This document shows, piece by piece, positions 24,282-32,928 of a DNA stretch of 35,215 nt. Both the position numbers and the translations under genes were made by a program. The notes beneath the pieces were generated by a model. That model had not been told where the DNA came from, searched no databases, and saw nothing but the letters and a program-made list of their open reading frames with translations. Location of the stretch: assembly GCF_003612565.1 (NCBI RefSeq), contig NZ_RAZG01000042.1, forward strand, positions 1 to 35,215, read 5' to 3'. How positions within the stretch are numbered: the stretch's first letter is position 1; each line of letters starts with the position of its first letter. The DNA is from Roseburia sp. 1XD42-69. GTDB taxonomy: Bacteria; Bacillota; Clostridia; Lachnospirales; Lachnospiraceae.

Positions 24282-24760
24282 TGGAAAAAATAGCAAGTTT
24301 TACAGTAAATCATTTAACTCTTTTGCCGGGAGTATATGTGTCCAGAAAAGACCATGTGGGAGAAGAAACGATGACCACCTTTGATATCCGTATGACCCGG
24401 CCTAATTTTGAGCCCGTGATGAACACGGCGGAAGTTCATACCATGGAGCATCTGGGGGCAACATTTTTAAGAAATCATAAAGAATATGGGGACAAGACCG
24501 TATATTTTGGCCCTATGGGATGCCGGACAGGATTTTATCTTATACTGGCAGGGGATTACAAGTCAGAGGATATTGTGGAACTTTTGAAAGAGATGTTTTT
24601 GTTTATGCGCGATTTTAAGGGTGAAGTTCCAGGTGCAGCGGCGAGGGACTGCGGAAATTATCTTGATATGAATCTTCCCATGGCAAATTATGTGGCAGGG
24701 AAGTTCTATGAGGAAGTGCTGCTTCATATTTCAAAAGAACGCCTGGAGTATCCGGAGTAG
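24281..24760 (+). CDS. luxS: S-ribosylhomocysteine lyase, AI-2 precursor synthase
   Basis: It cleaves S-ribosylhomocysteine into homocysteine and DPD, the precursor of autoinducer-2. The metal site is His-x3-His in VHTMEHLGATFLRNH, with the third ligand Cys in AARDCGNYLDM; GPMGCRTGFYL carries the catalytic Cys. Length 159 aa is normal. It directly follows mtnN, which supplies its substrate. Confidence 0.97.
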   Translation: MEKIASFTVNHLTLLPGVYVSRKDHVGEETMTTFDIRMTRPNFEPVMNTAEVHTMEHLGATFLRNHKEYGDKTVYFGPMGCRTGFYLILAGDYKSEDIVELLKEMFLFMRDFKGEVPGAAARDCGNYLDMNLPMANYVAGKFYEEVLLHISKERLEYPE

Positions 24761-24772
24761 GAGGAAGAGGAT

Positions 24773-25060
24773 TTGGGGAAAAATCATGCCCATGAGCATT
24801 CCCACGCACACACAAAGGATGTGCTGAACCGCCTGGCAAAGGCAGGAGGCCACTTAAATAAAGTCCGCTCTATGGTGGAGAACGGGGAGGACTGCAGTGA
24901 AGTGCTGGTTCAGCTTGCGGCGGTGAAGGCGGCTTTAAACAACACAGGAAAAATCATATTAAAAGACCATATTGAACATTGTATCGTTCATGCGGTGGAG
25001 GAGGGAGATGCCAGAAAAATCCAGGAGTTAAACGAAGCCATTGATAAGTTCATGAAATAG
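24773..25060 (+). CDS. CsoR-family metal-sensing repressor with a His-rich N-terminus
   Basis: A 95-residue helical regulator of the CsoR/RcnR family. The ligands are Cys41, His66 and Cys70, with the spacing of Cu(I)-sensing CsoR (+25, +4). The N-terminus MGKNHAHEHSHAH holds five histidines in an otherwise short tail, which may bind a further metal. The start is TTG at 24773 after a very strong GGAGGAAGAGG. It lies 12 bp after luxS and 13 bp before the Nudix gene. No copper exporter is nearby, so its regulon must be elsewhere. A relative with another role (persulfide or formaldehyde sensing) is possible. Confidence 0.88.
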   Translation: MGKNHAHEHSHAHTKDVLNRLAKAGGHLNKVRSMVENGEDCSEVLVQLAAVKAALNNTGKIILKDHIEHCIVHAVEEGDARKIQELNEAIDKFMK

Positions 25061-25073
25061 GGAAGGTATGCGG

Positions 25074-25589
25074 ATGGGTAAAAAAAGGGAGATTACAGAC
25101 ATTTTTGACGCAAACTGTAAGAGAACCGGCAAAACCTTAGTGCGGGGGGAAAAGCCAAAGGAGGGGGAATATCTGATGGCTGCGGCTGCCATTGTACGGG
25201 TAAAGGAATCTTACCTTGTGACAAAGCGCAGCCCGAGAAAAAGCATGGCGGGGAAGTGGGAATTTCCGGGGGGCGGTTCAAGAACTGGGGAGGAACCCAT
25301 TGAGACTCTGCGCAGAGAACTAGAAGAGGAGACAGGGATTGTAGTCTGTTCCCATCAGGCCACGTTTTTAAGGCAAGTGTATTATGACAAATTTCATTTA
25401 CTGATGCAGGTGTTTCTGGTGGAATCCAACGCTAAGCGGGAGGATTTAAAATTGCAGGAGGAGGAAGTCTGTGATGCAATGTTTGTAAATCACCGGGAGC
25501 TTGCCCAGTTGTATTCTCACATGACGGATATTGACAAACAGATTTATACGGAGGCAGTCAGTCCGATGCTTTTAGATGGTTTACAATAA
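25074..25589 (+). CDS. Nudix hydrolase
   Basis: The Nudix box spans about residues 64-86 (GGGSRTGEEPIETLRREL, then EEETGI), preceded by the substrate-side strand KRSPRKSMAGKWEFPGG. An N-terminal segment (REITDIFDANCKRTGKTLVR) is common in Clostridial Nudix proteins of the MutT/IDI-like type. The likely substrate is a damaged or free nucleoside diphosphate derivative; it cannot be fixed from sequence. I take the ATG at 25074 (seven bases after GGAAGG) rather than 25068. Length is 171 aa. Confidence 0.88.
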   Translation: MGKKREITDIFDANCKRTGKTLVRGEKPKEGEYLMAAAAIVRVKESYLVTKRSPRKSMAGKWEFPGGGSRTGEEPIETLRRELEEETGIVVCSHQATFLRQVYYDKFHLLMQVFLVESNAKREDLKLQEEEVCDAMFVNHRELAQLYSHMTDIDKQIYTEAVSPMLLDGLQ

Positions 25590-25655
25590 GTGACATAAAA
25601 AGGGCAAATGCTTCGTAATCACGATGATATGCAGAAAAAACAACAGGAGGCAGAT

Positions 25656-26045
25656 ATGTTAAGCGAAGGAATTTTGGGGAAACAGGAAATGACAGTTACA
25701 CAGAAAGAGACGGCGGAAGTGTTAAAAAGCGGAACGCTGCAGGTATTTGCAACCCCTGCCATGATAGCTCTGATTGAGGAGACAGCTTGGAAAAGCGTTG
25801 CACCAGAGCTGGAGGAAGGGTGTGCCACTGTAGGCACCAGTTTAAATATCAAACATGTCTCCGCCACGCCGGTGGGAATGAAAGTTTTTTGCACCACCAG
25901 ATTGATTGAGGTGGAGGGCAGAAGGCTTATGTTTGATGTGGAGGTGTCGGATGAGAAAGGAAAAGTGGGGGCAGGAACCCACGAGCGTTTTATTATCCAG
26001 TCTGACAAGTTCCAGCAGAAAGCAGATGACAAATTAAAAGAGTAG
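25656..26045 (+). CDS. FlK-like hotdog thioesterase
   Basis: A 129-residue hotdog-fold protein resembling fluoroacetyl-CoA thioesterase FlK. FATPAMIALIEETAW is the helix with the Thr/Glu pair and LNIKHVSATPVG supplies the histidine; RFIIQSDKFQQK is the usual end. It would hydrolyse a short acyl-CoA. I chose the ATG at 25656, seven bases after AGGAGG; the longer frame from 25608 lacks such a site. It is the last gene before a bidirectional terminator. Confidence 0.85.
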   Translation: MLSEGILGKQEMTVTQKETAEVLKSGTLQVFATPAMIALIEETAWKSVAPELEEGCATVGTSLNIKHVSATPVGMKVFCTTRLIEVEGRRLMFDVEVSDEKGKVGAGTHERFIIQSDKFQQKADDKLKE

Positions 26046-26059
26046 GGATGCAAAAAGAT

Positions 26060-26100
26060 AACCGGATTTTTCTCTGAGAAAGAGAAATCCGGTTTCTTTT
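26060..26100. terminator. Bidirectional terminator between the thioesterase and the SseB-like gene
   Basis: AACCGGATTT-TTCTCT (26060-26075) pairs with AGAGAAATCCGGTT (26081-26094) around a short loop, with T's following on the plus strand and an A-rich flank serving the minus strand. The two genes converge here. Confidence 0.8.
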
Positions 26101-27053
26101 TAACTTGTCTTTTCTTTTTCCTGTTCCAGCAAATCCATAATCCGCTGAATTTCCGCCCCTTCTACCGGAGCTTCCCCAAAGGTGTAATGTTTCCCGTCAG
26201 AGCCTATGGCCCCTAAGTTCCGCTCACCTTTTTCCTTGCCCCGCTCAATGGTGAAATAGTGGATTTGTTTTTCGTTTTTTGGATTCAGGGTGATATAGAT
26301 GCGGTAGCATAGCTGTGCCGGTGCTTTTACCTCCGGCAAATCCAGCCGGATTAACAGCAGTTCCTCATTGATATTTAAAGGCATCACCTCAAAATCGCTT
26401 TCCCGGAAGGGATAAAGCCCCGGGTTTTGGAAAGCGTTTTGGTAAACTTCATTTACCAGGGGTTCCTTTTCATCAGAGAGCTGATGGATAAAGGGAGCGC
26501 CCTCTTTAAACACCCGGAGGGGAAGGTCATGAAATTCCGCCTTCTGGCGCATCATAATATGATACTGCTGCGGGGATACCTTCATCTGCTTGGCATTTGC
26601 CTTAGCTTCATAGTCCTTGCTAATCGCCTCTAAGATTGGCCTGTTAAATAAAAGGTTGTCTGAAAAGGGATTTAAGGCAACCCCTTCGCAGGGGGCTTTG
26701 GCATTTAGGGCCATTTTCAGGCAGGCCAAAAAGGGCAGGGTCATAATAAAGTCAAATTTCGGTTCCTTTGGTATCTGGCCCTGGCTGCTGTATACAGGGA
26801 TAAACACTTTTCCCTCCGGGCTCTTTAACACGCAGGGAATGGGTGTCGCCCCTTCGGGAAGCTGTACTTTCTCATTGGGGTTGTCCTTTACCTCCTGCTT
26901 TAAAGCCTCTTTGTCAATGTTGTCCGGCAGGTTTGCCGGTACTAGAAAAATAGTTTTCTGCACCTGGTGTACCAGTGCGTTTAAATTTTCTTTTGCAGGG
27001 TCTTCCTTGTATATCTGTATTAACTGCTCTGTTTTCTGTGCTTCTTTATTCAT
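26100..27053 (-). CDS. SseB-family domain protein
   Basis: A 317-residue soluble protein. Residues about 22-135 (ALVHQVQKTIFLVPANLP, VFIPVYSSQGQIPK, EGVALNPFSDNL) form an SseB-like domain, common in Firmicutes with uncharacterised function. Residues about 140-315 are a second part (PLNINEELLLIRLDLPE, HYFTIERGKEKGERNLGAIG) often fused to it. No catalytic motif stands out. The gene reads toward the shared terminator and starts about 55 bp downstream of the thioredoxin-like gene, so it may belong to the ahpC transcript. Confidence 0.8.
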   Translation of the reverse strand: MNKEAQKTEQLIQIYKEDPAKENLNALVHQVQKTIFLVPANLPDNIDKEALKQEVKDNPNEKVQLPEGATPIPCVLKSPEGKVFIPVYSSQGQIPKEPKFDFIMTLPFLACLKMALNAKAPCEGVALNPFSDNLLFNRPILEAISKDYEAKANAKQMKVSPQQYHIMMRQKAEFHDLPLRVFKEGAPFIHQLSDEKEPLVNEVYQNAFQNPGLYPFRESDFEVMPLNINEELLLIRLDLPEVKAPAQLCYRIYITLNPKNEKQIHYFTIERGKEKGERNLGAIGSDGKHYTFGEAPVEGAEIQRIMDLLEQEKEKTS

Positions 27054-27108
27054 GGTACGCTCCGTAAACTTTTATAGTATTTAAAGTATACCACAATGAG
27101 GGGAAAAA

Positions 27109-27783
27109 CTAAACTGTTTTTTCGATAAAATCCAGCACTTCCTCTAAAGATTTTCCTCCCATCAGGGTGTGGGCATCATTTATCACTGTCATGGGCACCC
27201 GCTCAATGCCGTACTTTTTCACATAGTCGGGAAAGAGATTGGCGTCTACCATCTGGGCCCTAATGCCGGGATTTAAAGCTGCCATCCTAAGGCAGGAGAT
27301 AACCATCTGGGCACAGTGGTGGCAGGCGAGGGAGACAAAAACCTCGATATTTACGGGTTTGTCAATTGCCTGAATCCGTTTTTTCACCTGATCCTCCATG
27401 GCCTGTCCCGTCCCTGCGGTGTTGTATAGGGCAATCAAAAGGGAGTTTAACTCTTTTCCCCCGGGCACGCCGAGAAAACTCTGGCCGGTGTATACATGGC
27501 CTTCCCGGTAAATGCCCAGGGCGGGGAGATGGCCGCCGTCTGTAAGGTCTTCTTCCAGGGAAAGGTTTTCTCCCGGCTCGTAGAGCTCCACATGGACTTT
27601 CTCACCCTGGCGTTCCATATCTTTTAACAGAGATGCCAGTTCCACACATTTTTCGTCCTTTAAATCCACGATAGTTAAAAGCCACACATCCTGGTGTAAT
27701 TTTGAAAAAACATCCCCAATCTGTTTTCGCATGTCTTCATCCAAAAGGGGGGACACCTCCGGAATCGTTCCCGGGGCTATCAT
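27109..27783 (-). CDS. Tandem-thioredoxin-fold protein, AhpF N-terminal-domain-like
   Basis: Two thioredoxin-like halves: the first (about 20-115) lacks a CxxC; the second has FVSLACHHCAQM with Cys154 and Cys157, close to the CHxC motif of the AhpF N-terminal domain, and the cis-Pro segment VPMTVI. It should pass electrons to the peroxiredoxin encoded just upstream; the genes overlap by 4 bp. The flavin/NADH part of AhpF is absent, so a thioredoxin reductase elsewhere would be needed. Length is 224 aa. Confidence 0.87.
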   Translation of the reverse strand: MIAPGTIPEVSPLLDEDMRKQIGDVFSKLHQDVWLLTIVDLKDEKCVELASLLKDMERQGEKVHVELYEPGENLSLEEDLTDGGHLPALGIYREGHVYTGQSFLGVPGGKELNSLLIALYNTAGTGQAMEDQVKKRIQAIDKPVNIEVFVSLACHHCAQMVISCLRMAALNPGIRAQMVDANLFPDYVKKYGIERVPMTVINDAHTLMGGKSLEEVLDFIEKTV

Positions 27784-28346
27784 AACATACCTACCAAATC
27801 AAGGCTGGGTTTTAAGGTTTCTGCCCCGGGCTGCCATTTGGCCGGGCACACTTCATCTCCGTGTTCCGCTACAAACTGGGCTGCCTGGAGTTTCCGCAAA
27901 AGTTCCGCAGCATTTCTTCCGATGCCCAGATTGTGGATTTCATAGGCCTGGATAACTCCCTGAGGGTCTGCAATAAAGGTGCCCCTTAAAGCCTGTCCCT
28001 CTTCCGGCAGAAGAACGCCGAACTGTTTTGAAAGATTCCATGCGCAGTCGCTTAACATGGGATAACGGATTTTTTTTATAGTGTCGGAGGCATCCGCCCA
28101 TGCCTTGTGCACAAAGTGGCTGTCTGTGGATACGGAATAAATTTCACAGCCTAACTTTTGGAATTCTTCGTAATGGTCCGCCAAATCCCCTAACTCCGTA
28201 GGGCATACAAAGGTAAAATCCGCCGGGTAAAAGAAAAAGATACTCCATTTACCCAAAAGGTTTTTTTCCGTAATTTCTTTAAACTCTCCGTTGTGATATG
28301 CCTGTACGCAGAAAGGTTCCACTTTTTTTTCAATAAAATGATTCAT
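27780..28346 (-). CDS. ahpC: Peroxiredoxin AhpC
   Basis: A 2-Cys peroxiredoxin that reduces hydroperoxides. The peroxidatic Cys48 is in DFTFVCPTE, the resolving Cys167 in EVCPAKW, and the C-terminal tail ends KPSLDLVGML as in AhpC. Length 188 aa is standard. It is transcribed with its thioredoxin-like partner, and its promoter lies back-to-back with that of the repeat peptide gene. Confidence 0.95.
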   Translation of the reverse strand: MNHFIEKKVEPFCVQAYHNGEFKEITEKNLLGKWSIFFFYPADFTFVCPTELGDLADHYEEFQKLGCEIYSVSTDSHFVHKAWADASDTIKKIRYPMLSDCAWNLSKQFGVLLPEEGQALRGTFIADPQGVIQAYEIHNLGIGRNAAELLRKLQAAQFVAEHGDEVCPAKWQPGAETLKPSLDLVGML

Positions 28347-28430
28347 AATACATACCTCGCTTTCTTTTTGATACTCCTATTTTAATAATTGAAGGGGGAC
28401 ACTGCAAGAAAAAAATCGAAATCCTTCAAA

Positions 28431-28459
28431 TAATTTGTACAATTTTTCTCAACTGTCAA
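28431..28459 (-). promoter_or_regulatory. Probable ahpC promoter
   Basis: On the minus strand TTGACA (28459-28454), 17 bp, AATTAT (28436-28431). An 8-bp inverted repeat, CCTTCAAA (28424-28431) with TTTGAAGG (28472-28479), brackets it and could be an operator. I could not fit a good PerR box. Confidence 0.55.
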
Positions 28460-28498
28460 AAATATCCTGTTTTTGAAGGCTTTCCACATTTTCACTTA

Positions 28499-28527
28499 TT
28501 GTAATTTGTAATTTTACAGGCTATAAT
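28499..28527 (+). promoter_or_regulatory. Promoter of the repeat peptide gene
   Basis: TTGTAA (28499-28504), 17 bp, TATAAT (28522-28527). It is divergent from the ahpC promoter. Confidence 0.8.
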
Positions 28528-28580
28528 AAAGTTGCATCTGAAAATGCTTTATGAAATGAATTAACAGGAGGGATTTTATT

Positions 28581-28769
28581 ATGGATGATAAGAAATTGGG
28601 AATTGATAACATGAACGGGGATACCAATAACGAAGACAAGACCTGCGGGTTAAACGACATGAACTGCCTCGGTGGAGAGCAGCCGTCCCACGGATTAAAC
28701 AATATGAACGGGGATACCAATGACGAAGACAAGACCTGCGGATTAAATGACATGAACTGCGTAGAGTAA
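28581..28769 (+). CDS. 62-aa acidic repeat peptide of unknown function
   Basis: A short gene with its own consensus-like promoter, AGGAGGG (28566-28572) eight bases before the ATG, and a terminator behind it, so it is probably well expressed. The peptide has two 23-residue units (residues 7-29 and 38-60) that differ at three positions; each ends TCGLNDMNC. Within these, G-[LI]-[ND]-[ND]-M-N-[GC] recurs four times, at 7, 23, 38 and 54. Each unit carries two Cys seven residues apart, and the chain is rich in Asp, Asn and Glu. No signal peptide or membrane segment is seen. I do not recognise the family. Metal binding, redox sensing or a modified-peptide precursor are conceivable; none is shown. 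Confidence 0.75.
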   Translation: MDDKKLGIDNMNGDTNNEDKTCGLNDMNCLGGEQPSHGLNNMNGDTNDEDKTCGLNDMNCVE

Positions 28770-28852
28770 TCGTTATTCCAGCGAGGGTCAATACCCTGCT
28801 ATTTTCAGCGGGGGGTGACCGTTTGAAACTTTAACTTAGCCCCCTTACACTC

Positions 28853-28883
28853 AGGCGGACATCGGTTTTTAAGATGTTCGCCT
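28853..28883 (+). terminator. Terminator after the repeat peptide gene
   Basis: AGGCGGACATC (28853-28863) pairs with GATGTTCGCCT (28873-28883) with one G-U pair and a 9-nt loop. T-rich sequence follows. A second, weaker pairing (GGTC/GACC) lies upstream around 28786-28820. Confidence 0.65.
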
Positions 28884-28905
28884 ATTTCTTTGCAAATTTT
28901 TCTAT

Positions 28906-28937
28906 AATTTTTACATATTGTGCAAAATGTAAAAATT
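28906..28937. promoter_or_regulatory. 11-bp inverted repeat in the glpK leader, candidate operator
   Basis: AATTTTTACAT (28906-28916) is perfectly reverse-complementary to 28927-28937, with a 10-bp spacer. It lies 110 bp before glpK in AT-rich DNA. It may be a regulator site of the glycerol operon; no T-run follows, so a terminator is less likely. The glpK promoter itself could not be fixed. Confidence 0.4.
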
Positions 28938-29042
28938 TTAACACTTCTCCCTTTTTGTCTAAAGACAATTCGCACAAATTGAGTTACACTTAATTCATCA
29001 GATGCGTGATACTTAACAAAAAAAACAAAAATGGAGGGGTAA

Positions 29043-30542
<1,500 letters not shown>

Positions 30543-30566
30543 AAACAGACTAAGGGGGGAATTTTT

Positions 30567-31280
30567 ATGTTACCGTATATTGCAGAATTTGTTGGAACAT
30601 GTATGCTAATTATTTTAGGTGACGGTGTTGTTGCCAATGTAACTTTAAACAAATCAGGTATGAAGGGAGCTGGCTCGATTCAGATCACCTTTGCCTGGGG
30701 TCTTGCAGTTTTGGTTCCGGCATTTATTTTCGGAGAGGCTTCCGGCGCATCCTTCAACCCTGCACTTACCCTTGCACTTGCCGCTGACGGCAGTTTTGCA
30801 TGGAGCATGGTACCCGGATATATTGTAGCACAGATAGCAGGAGCTTTCTTAGGTGCATGTATCGTATATATCCTGTTCAAAGAGCAGTTTGACGCCACAG
30901 AAGATCCTGGTTCCAAACTGGGATGTTTCTCCACTGGCCCGTCTGTTCCCAATATGCCTCTGAATATCTTAAGCGAGGCCATTGGTACATTCGTTTTAGT
31001 ATTTGCTATTAAGGGAATTGGAAATGTAACAGGATTGTCAACAGGCGTAGATAAGCTGTTCGTATTCGGCATCATCGTATCCGTTGGTATGTCCCTTGGT
31101 GGATTGACAGGATATGCAATTAACCCGGCAAGAGACTTAGGTCCCCGTCTTGCACACGCTGTGCTTCCCATTCAGGGAAAAGGCGATTCCAACTTTGGAT
31201 ACGGACTTATTGTTCCGATTATCGGACCTATCCTTGGCGCATTAGCAGCAGTTGGATTATATGCAGTTATTCCATGGTAA
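30567..31280 (+). CDS. glpF: Glycerol uptake facilitator (aquaglyceroporin)
   Basis: A six-helix MIP-family channel. The two pore motifs are ASFNPALTLAL and YAINPARDLGPR; the Asp after the second NPAR is the mark of glycerol-conducting members. Length 237 aa. AAGGGGGGAA precedes the ATG. It shares a transcript with glpK and ends before a strong terminator. Confidence 0.95.
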   Translation: MLPYIAEFVGTCMLIILGDGVVANVTLNKSGMKGAGSIQITFAWGLAVLVPAFIFGEASGASFNPALTLALAADGSFAWSMVPGYIVAQIAGAFLGACIVYILFKEQFDATEDPGSKLGCFSTGPSVPNMPLNILSEAIGTFVLVFAIKGIGNVTGLSTGVDKLFVFGIIVSVGMSLGGLTGYAINPARDLGPRLAHAVLPIQGKGDSNFGYGLIVPIIGPILGALAAVGLYAVIPW

Positions 31281-31361
31281 TATTGTTCGTGCTTGACTTT
31301 ACACTTGCATTTTACAAAAGGGAACTACATAAAACCTAAAAATTAAATGAATGTAAGAGTT

Positions 31362-31415
31362 AAGAGCCATGCAGGATACATCGGAAACGATGTCTAAAAA
31401 GCATGGCTCTTTTTC
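31362..31415 (+). terminator. Terminator after glpK-glpF
   Basis: AAGAGCCATGC (31362-31372) pairs with GCATGGCTCTT (31401-31411), with an inner hairpin ACATCG-GAAA-CGATGT and a run of T's after it. It separates glpKF from the dehydrogenase operon. Confidence 0.85.
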
Positions 31416-31423
31416 ACGACAAG

Positions 31424-31443
31424 TGAAACAATTTGCTGTTTCA
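31424..31443. promoter_or_regulatory. Short inverted repeat before the glpA-like gene
   Basis: TGAAACA (31424-31430) pairs with TGTTTCA (31437-31443) around six bases, 36 bp before the ATG. It could be an operator or a leader hairpin. No separate promoter is clear between the terminator and the gene. Confidence 0.35.
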
Positions 31444-31478
31444 TCTTGTATAAAAAACAAAATTAGGAGGACTATTCT

Positions 31479-32924
31479 ATGTATGATGTAGTAATCATTG
31501 GAGCCGGTGTTACCGGAAGTTCCAGTGCAAGGGAACTTTCCCGCTATAACCTGAATATCTGTGTGATAGACAAAGAGGAAGATGTATGCTGCGGCACATC
31601 CAAGGCAAACAGTGCCATTGTCCACTCCGGTATTGACTGTAAACCAGGGACTTTAATGGCTGAGATGAACGTGAAGGGGAATGAGCTCATGGAGCCCCTC
31701 TCCAAAGAGCTGGATTTTGAATTTAAAAGAAACGGCTCTTTAATTCTCTGTTTTGCAGAGGAGGATATGCCCCACTTAAAAGAGCTTTATCAGCAGGGAA
31801 TCGATAATAAAATCCCCGATATTAAAATTCTAAGCAAAGAGGAACTCCACGAGATGGAGCCAAATATCTCCGATGAGGCCATTGCTGCAATTTATGCTCC
31901 CTCCGGCGGAATCGTATGTCCCTTTGGCATGAACATTGCAATGGCGGAAAATGCCTATGACAACGGCGTGGAATTCCGCTTTAACACAGAAGTAAGAACC
32001 ATTAAAAAGATAGAAGGCGGCTATGAGCTTTCCACAAATAACGGCAGCATCCGCACGAAATGCGTGGTAAATGCAGCAGGTGTCTATGCAGATAAATTCC
32101 ATAACATGGTAAGCGCCAAAAAGATTCACATTACCCCGAGAAGAGGAGAGTACTGCCTCCTTGACAAAACCACTGGAGGACTGGTAAGTAAAACCATATT
32201 CCAGCTTCCCGGCAAGTATGGAAAAGGAATCCTTGTGACCCCTACGGTTCACGGAAATACCTTAATCGGGCCTACAGCGGACGACCATGACGATCCGGAA
32301 TCCACCAGCACAACGGCACAGGGCCTTGCCCATGTATGCCAGGCAGCCACAAGAAGTGTTCCAAGCGTTCCTGTGCGCCAGGTAATCACATCCTTCTCCG
32401 GCAACCGTGCCCATGAAGACAACCATGAATTTATTATTGAGGAACTTAGCGATGCTCCTTTCTTTGTAGACGCTGCAGGAATCGAGTCCCCCGGACTTAC
32501 CAGCGCCCCGGCCATCGGAATTAAGGTTGCCGATATTGTGTGCGGCCTGTTAAAACCGGAAAAGAACCCGGATTTCAACGGCACAAGAAAAGGGATTGTT
32601 GACCCGAAGAAACTTTCTGAGGAAGAGTATGCAAAACTCATTAAAGAAAAACCCGCTTACGGCAATATTATCTGCCGCTGTGAGACAGTGACAGAGGGTG
32701 AAATCATTGACGCCATCACAAGGTCTTTAGGTGCAAAATCCTTAGACGGAGTAAAGCGCAGGACAAGAGCAGGAATGGGACGGTGTCAGGCAGGTTTCTG
32801 TTCACCAAAGACCATGGAGATTATCGGAAGAGAATTGGGGCTTTCCCAGCTTGAGATTACAAAGAACGGCGGAAAATCCAATATGGTAGTGGGTTACAGC
32901 AAAAAGAGCGCACAGGAGGTATAA
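31479..32924 (+). CDS. GlpA-like FAD-dependent glycerol-3-phosphate dehydrogenase with BFD-type [2Fe-2S] domain
   Basis: It probably oxidises glycerol 3-phosphate to dihydroxyacetone phosphate. The N-terminus VVIIGAGVTGSSSARELSRY is the FAD Rossmann motif of the DAO family; CGTSKANSAIVHSGID is typical of the GlpA/LhgO group. From about residue 395 a BFD-like domain follows, with Cys-x-Cys in NIICRCETVTEGEI and Cys-x4-Cys in GRCQAGFCSP, a [2Fe-2S] site. Length 481 aa. AGGAGG precedes the ATG. The next gene begins four bases after its stop. Confidence 0.88.
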   Translation: MYDVVIIGAGVTGSSSARELSRYNLNICVIDKEEDVCCGTSKANSAIVHSGIDCKPGTLMAEMNVKGNELMEPLSKELDFEFKRNGSLILCFAEEDMPHLKELYQQGIDNKIPDIKILSKEELHEMEPNISDEAIAAIYAPSGGIVCPFGMNIAMAENAYDNGVEFRFNTEVRTIKKIEGGYELSTNNGSIRTKCVVNAAGVYADKFHNMVSAKKIHITPRRGEYCLLDKTTGGLVSKTIFQLPGKYGKGILVTPTVHGNTLIGPTADDHDDPESTSTTAQGLAHVCQAATRSVPSVPVRQVITSFSGNRAHEDNHEFIIEELSDAPFFVDAAGIESPGLTSAPAIGIKVADIVCGLLKPEKNPDFNGTRKGIVDPKKLSEEEYAKLIKEKPAYGNIICRCETVTEGEIIDAITRSLGAKSLDGVKRRTRAGMGRCQAGFCSPKTMEIIGRELGLSQLEITKNGGKSNMVVGYSKKSAQEV

Positions 32925-32928
32925 GAAT

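Noticed and set aside
28424-28479. PerR box at the ahpC promoter
   Set aside because: AT-rich words near 28380-28440 match the PerR consensus poorly. Only a generic 8-bp inverted repeat brackets the promoter.
28599-28760. Direct repeats as a CRISPR or minisatellite
   Set aside because: There are only two copies at a 93-base offset, in frame, with synonymous differences. They encode a repeat peptide and are not an array.
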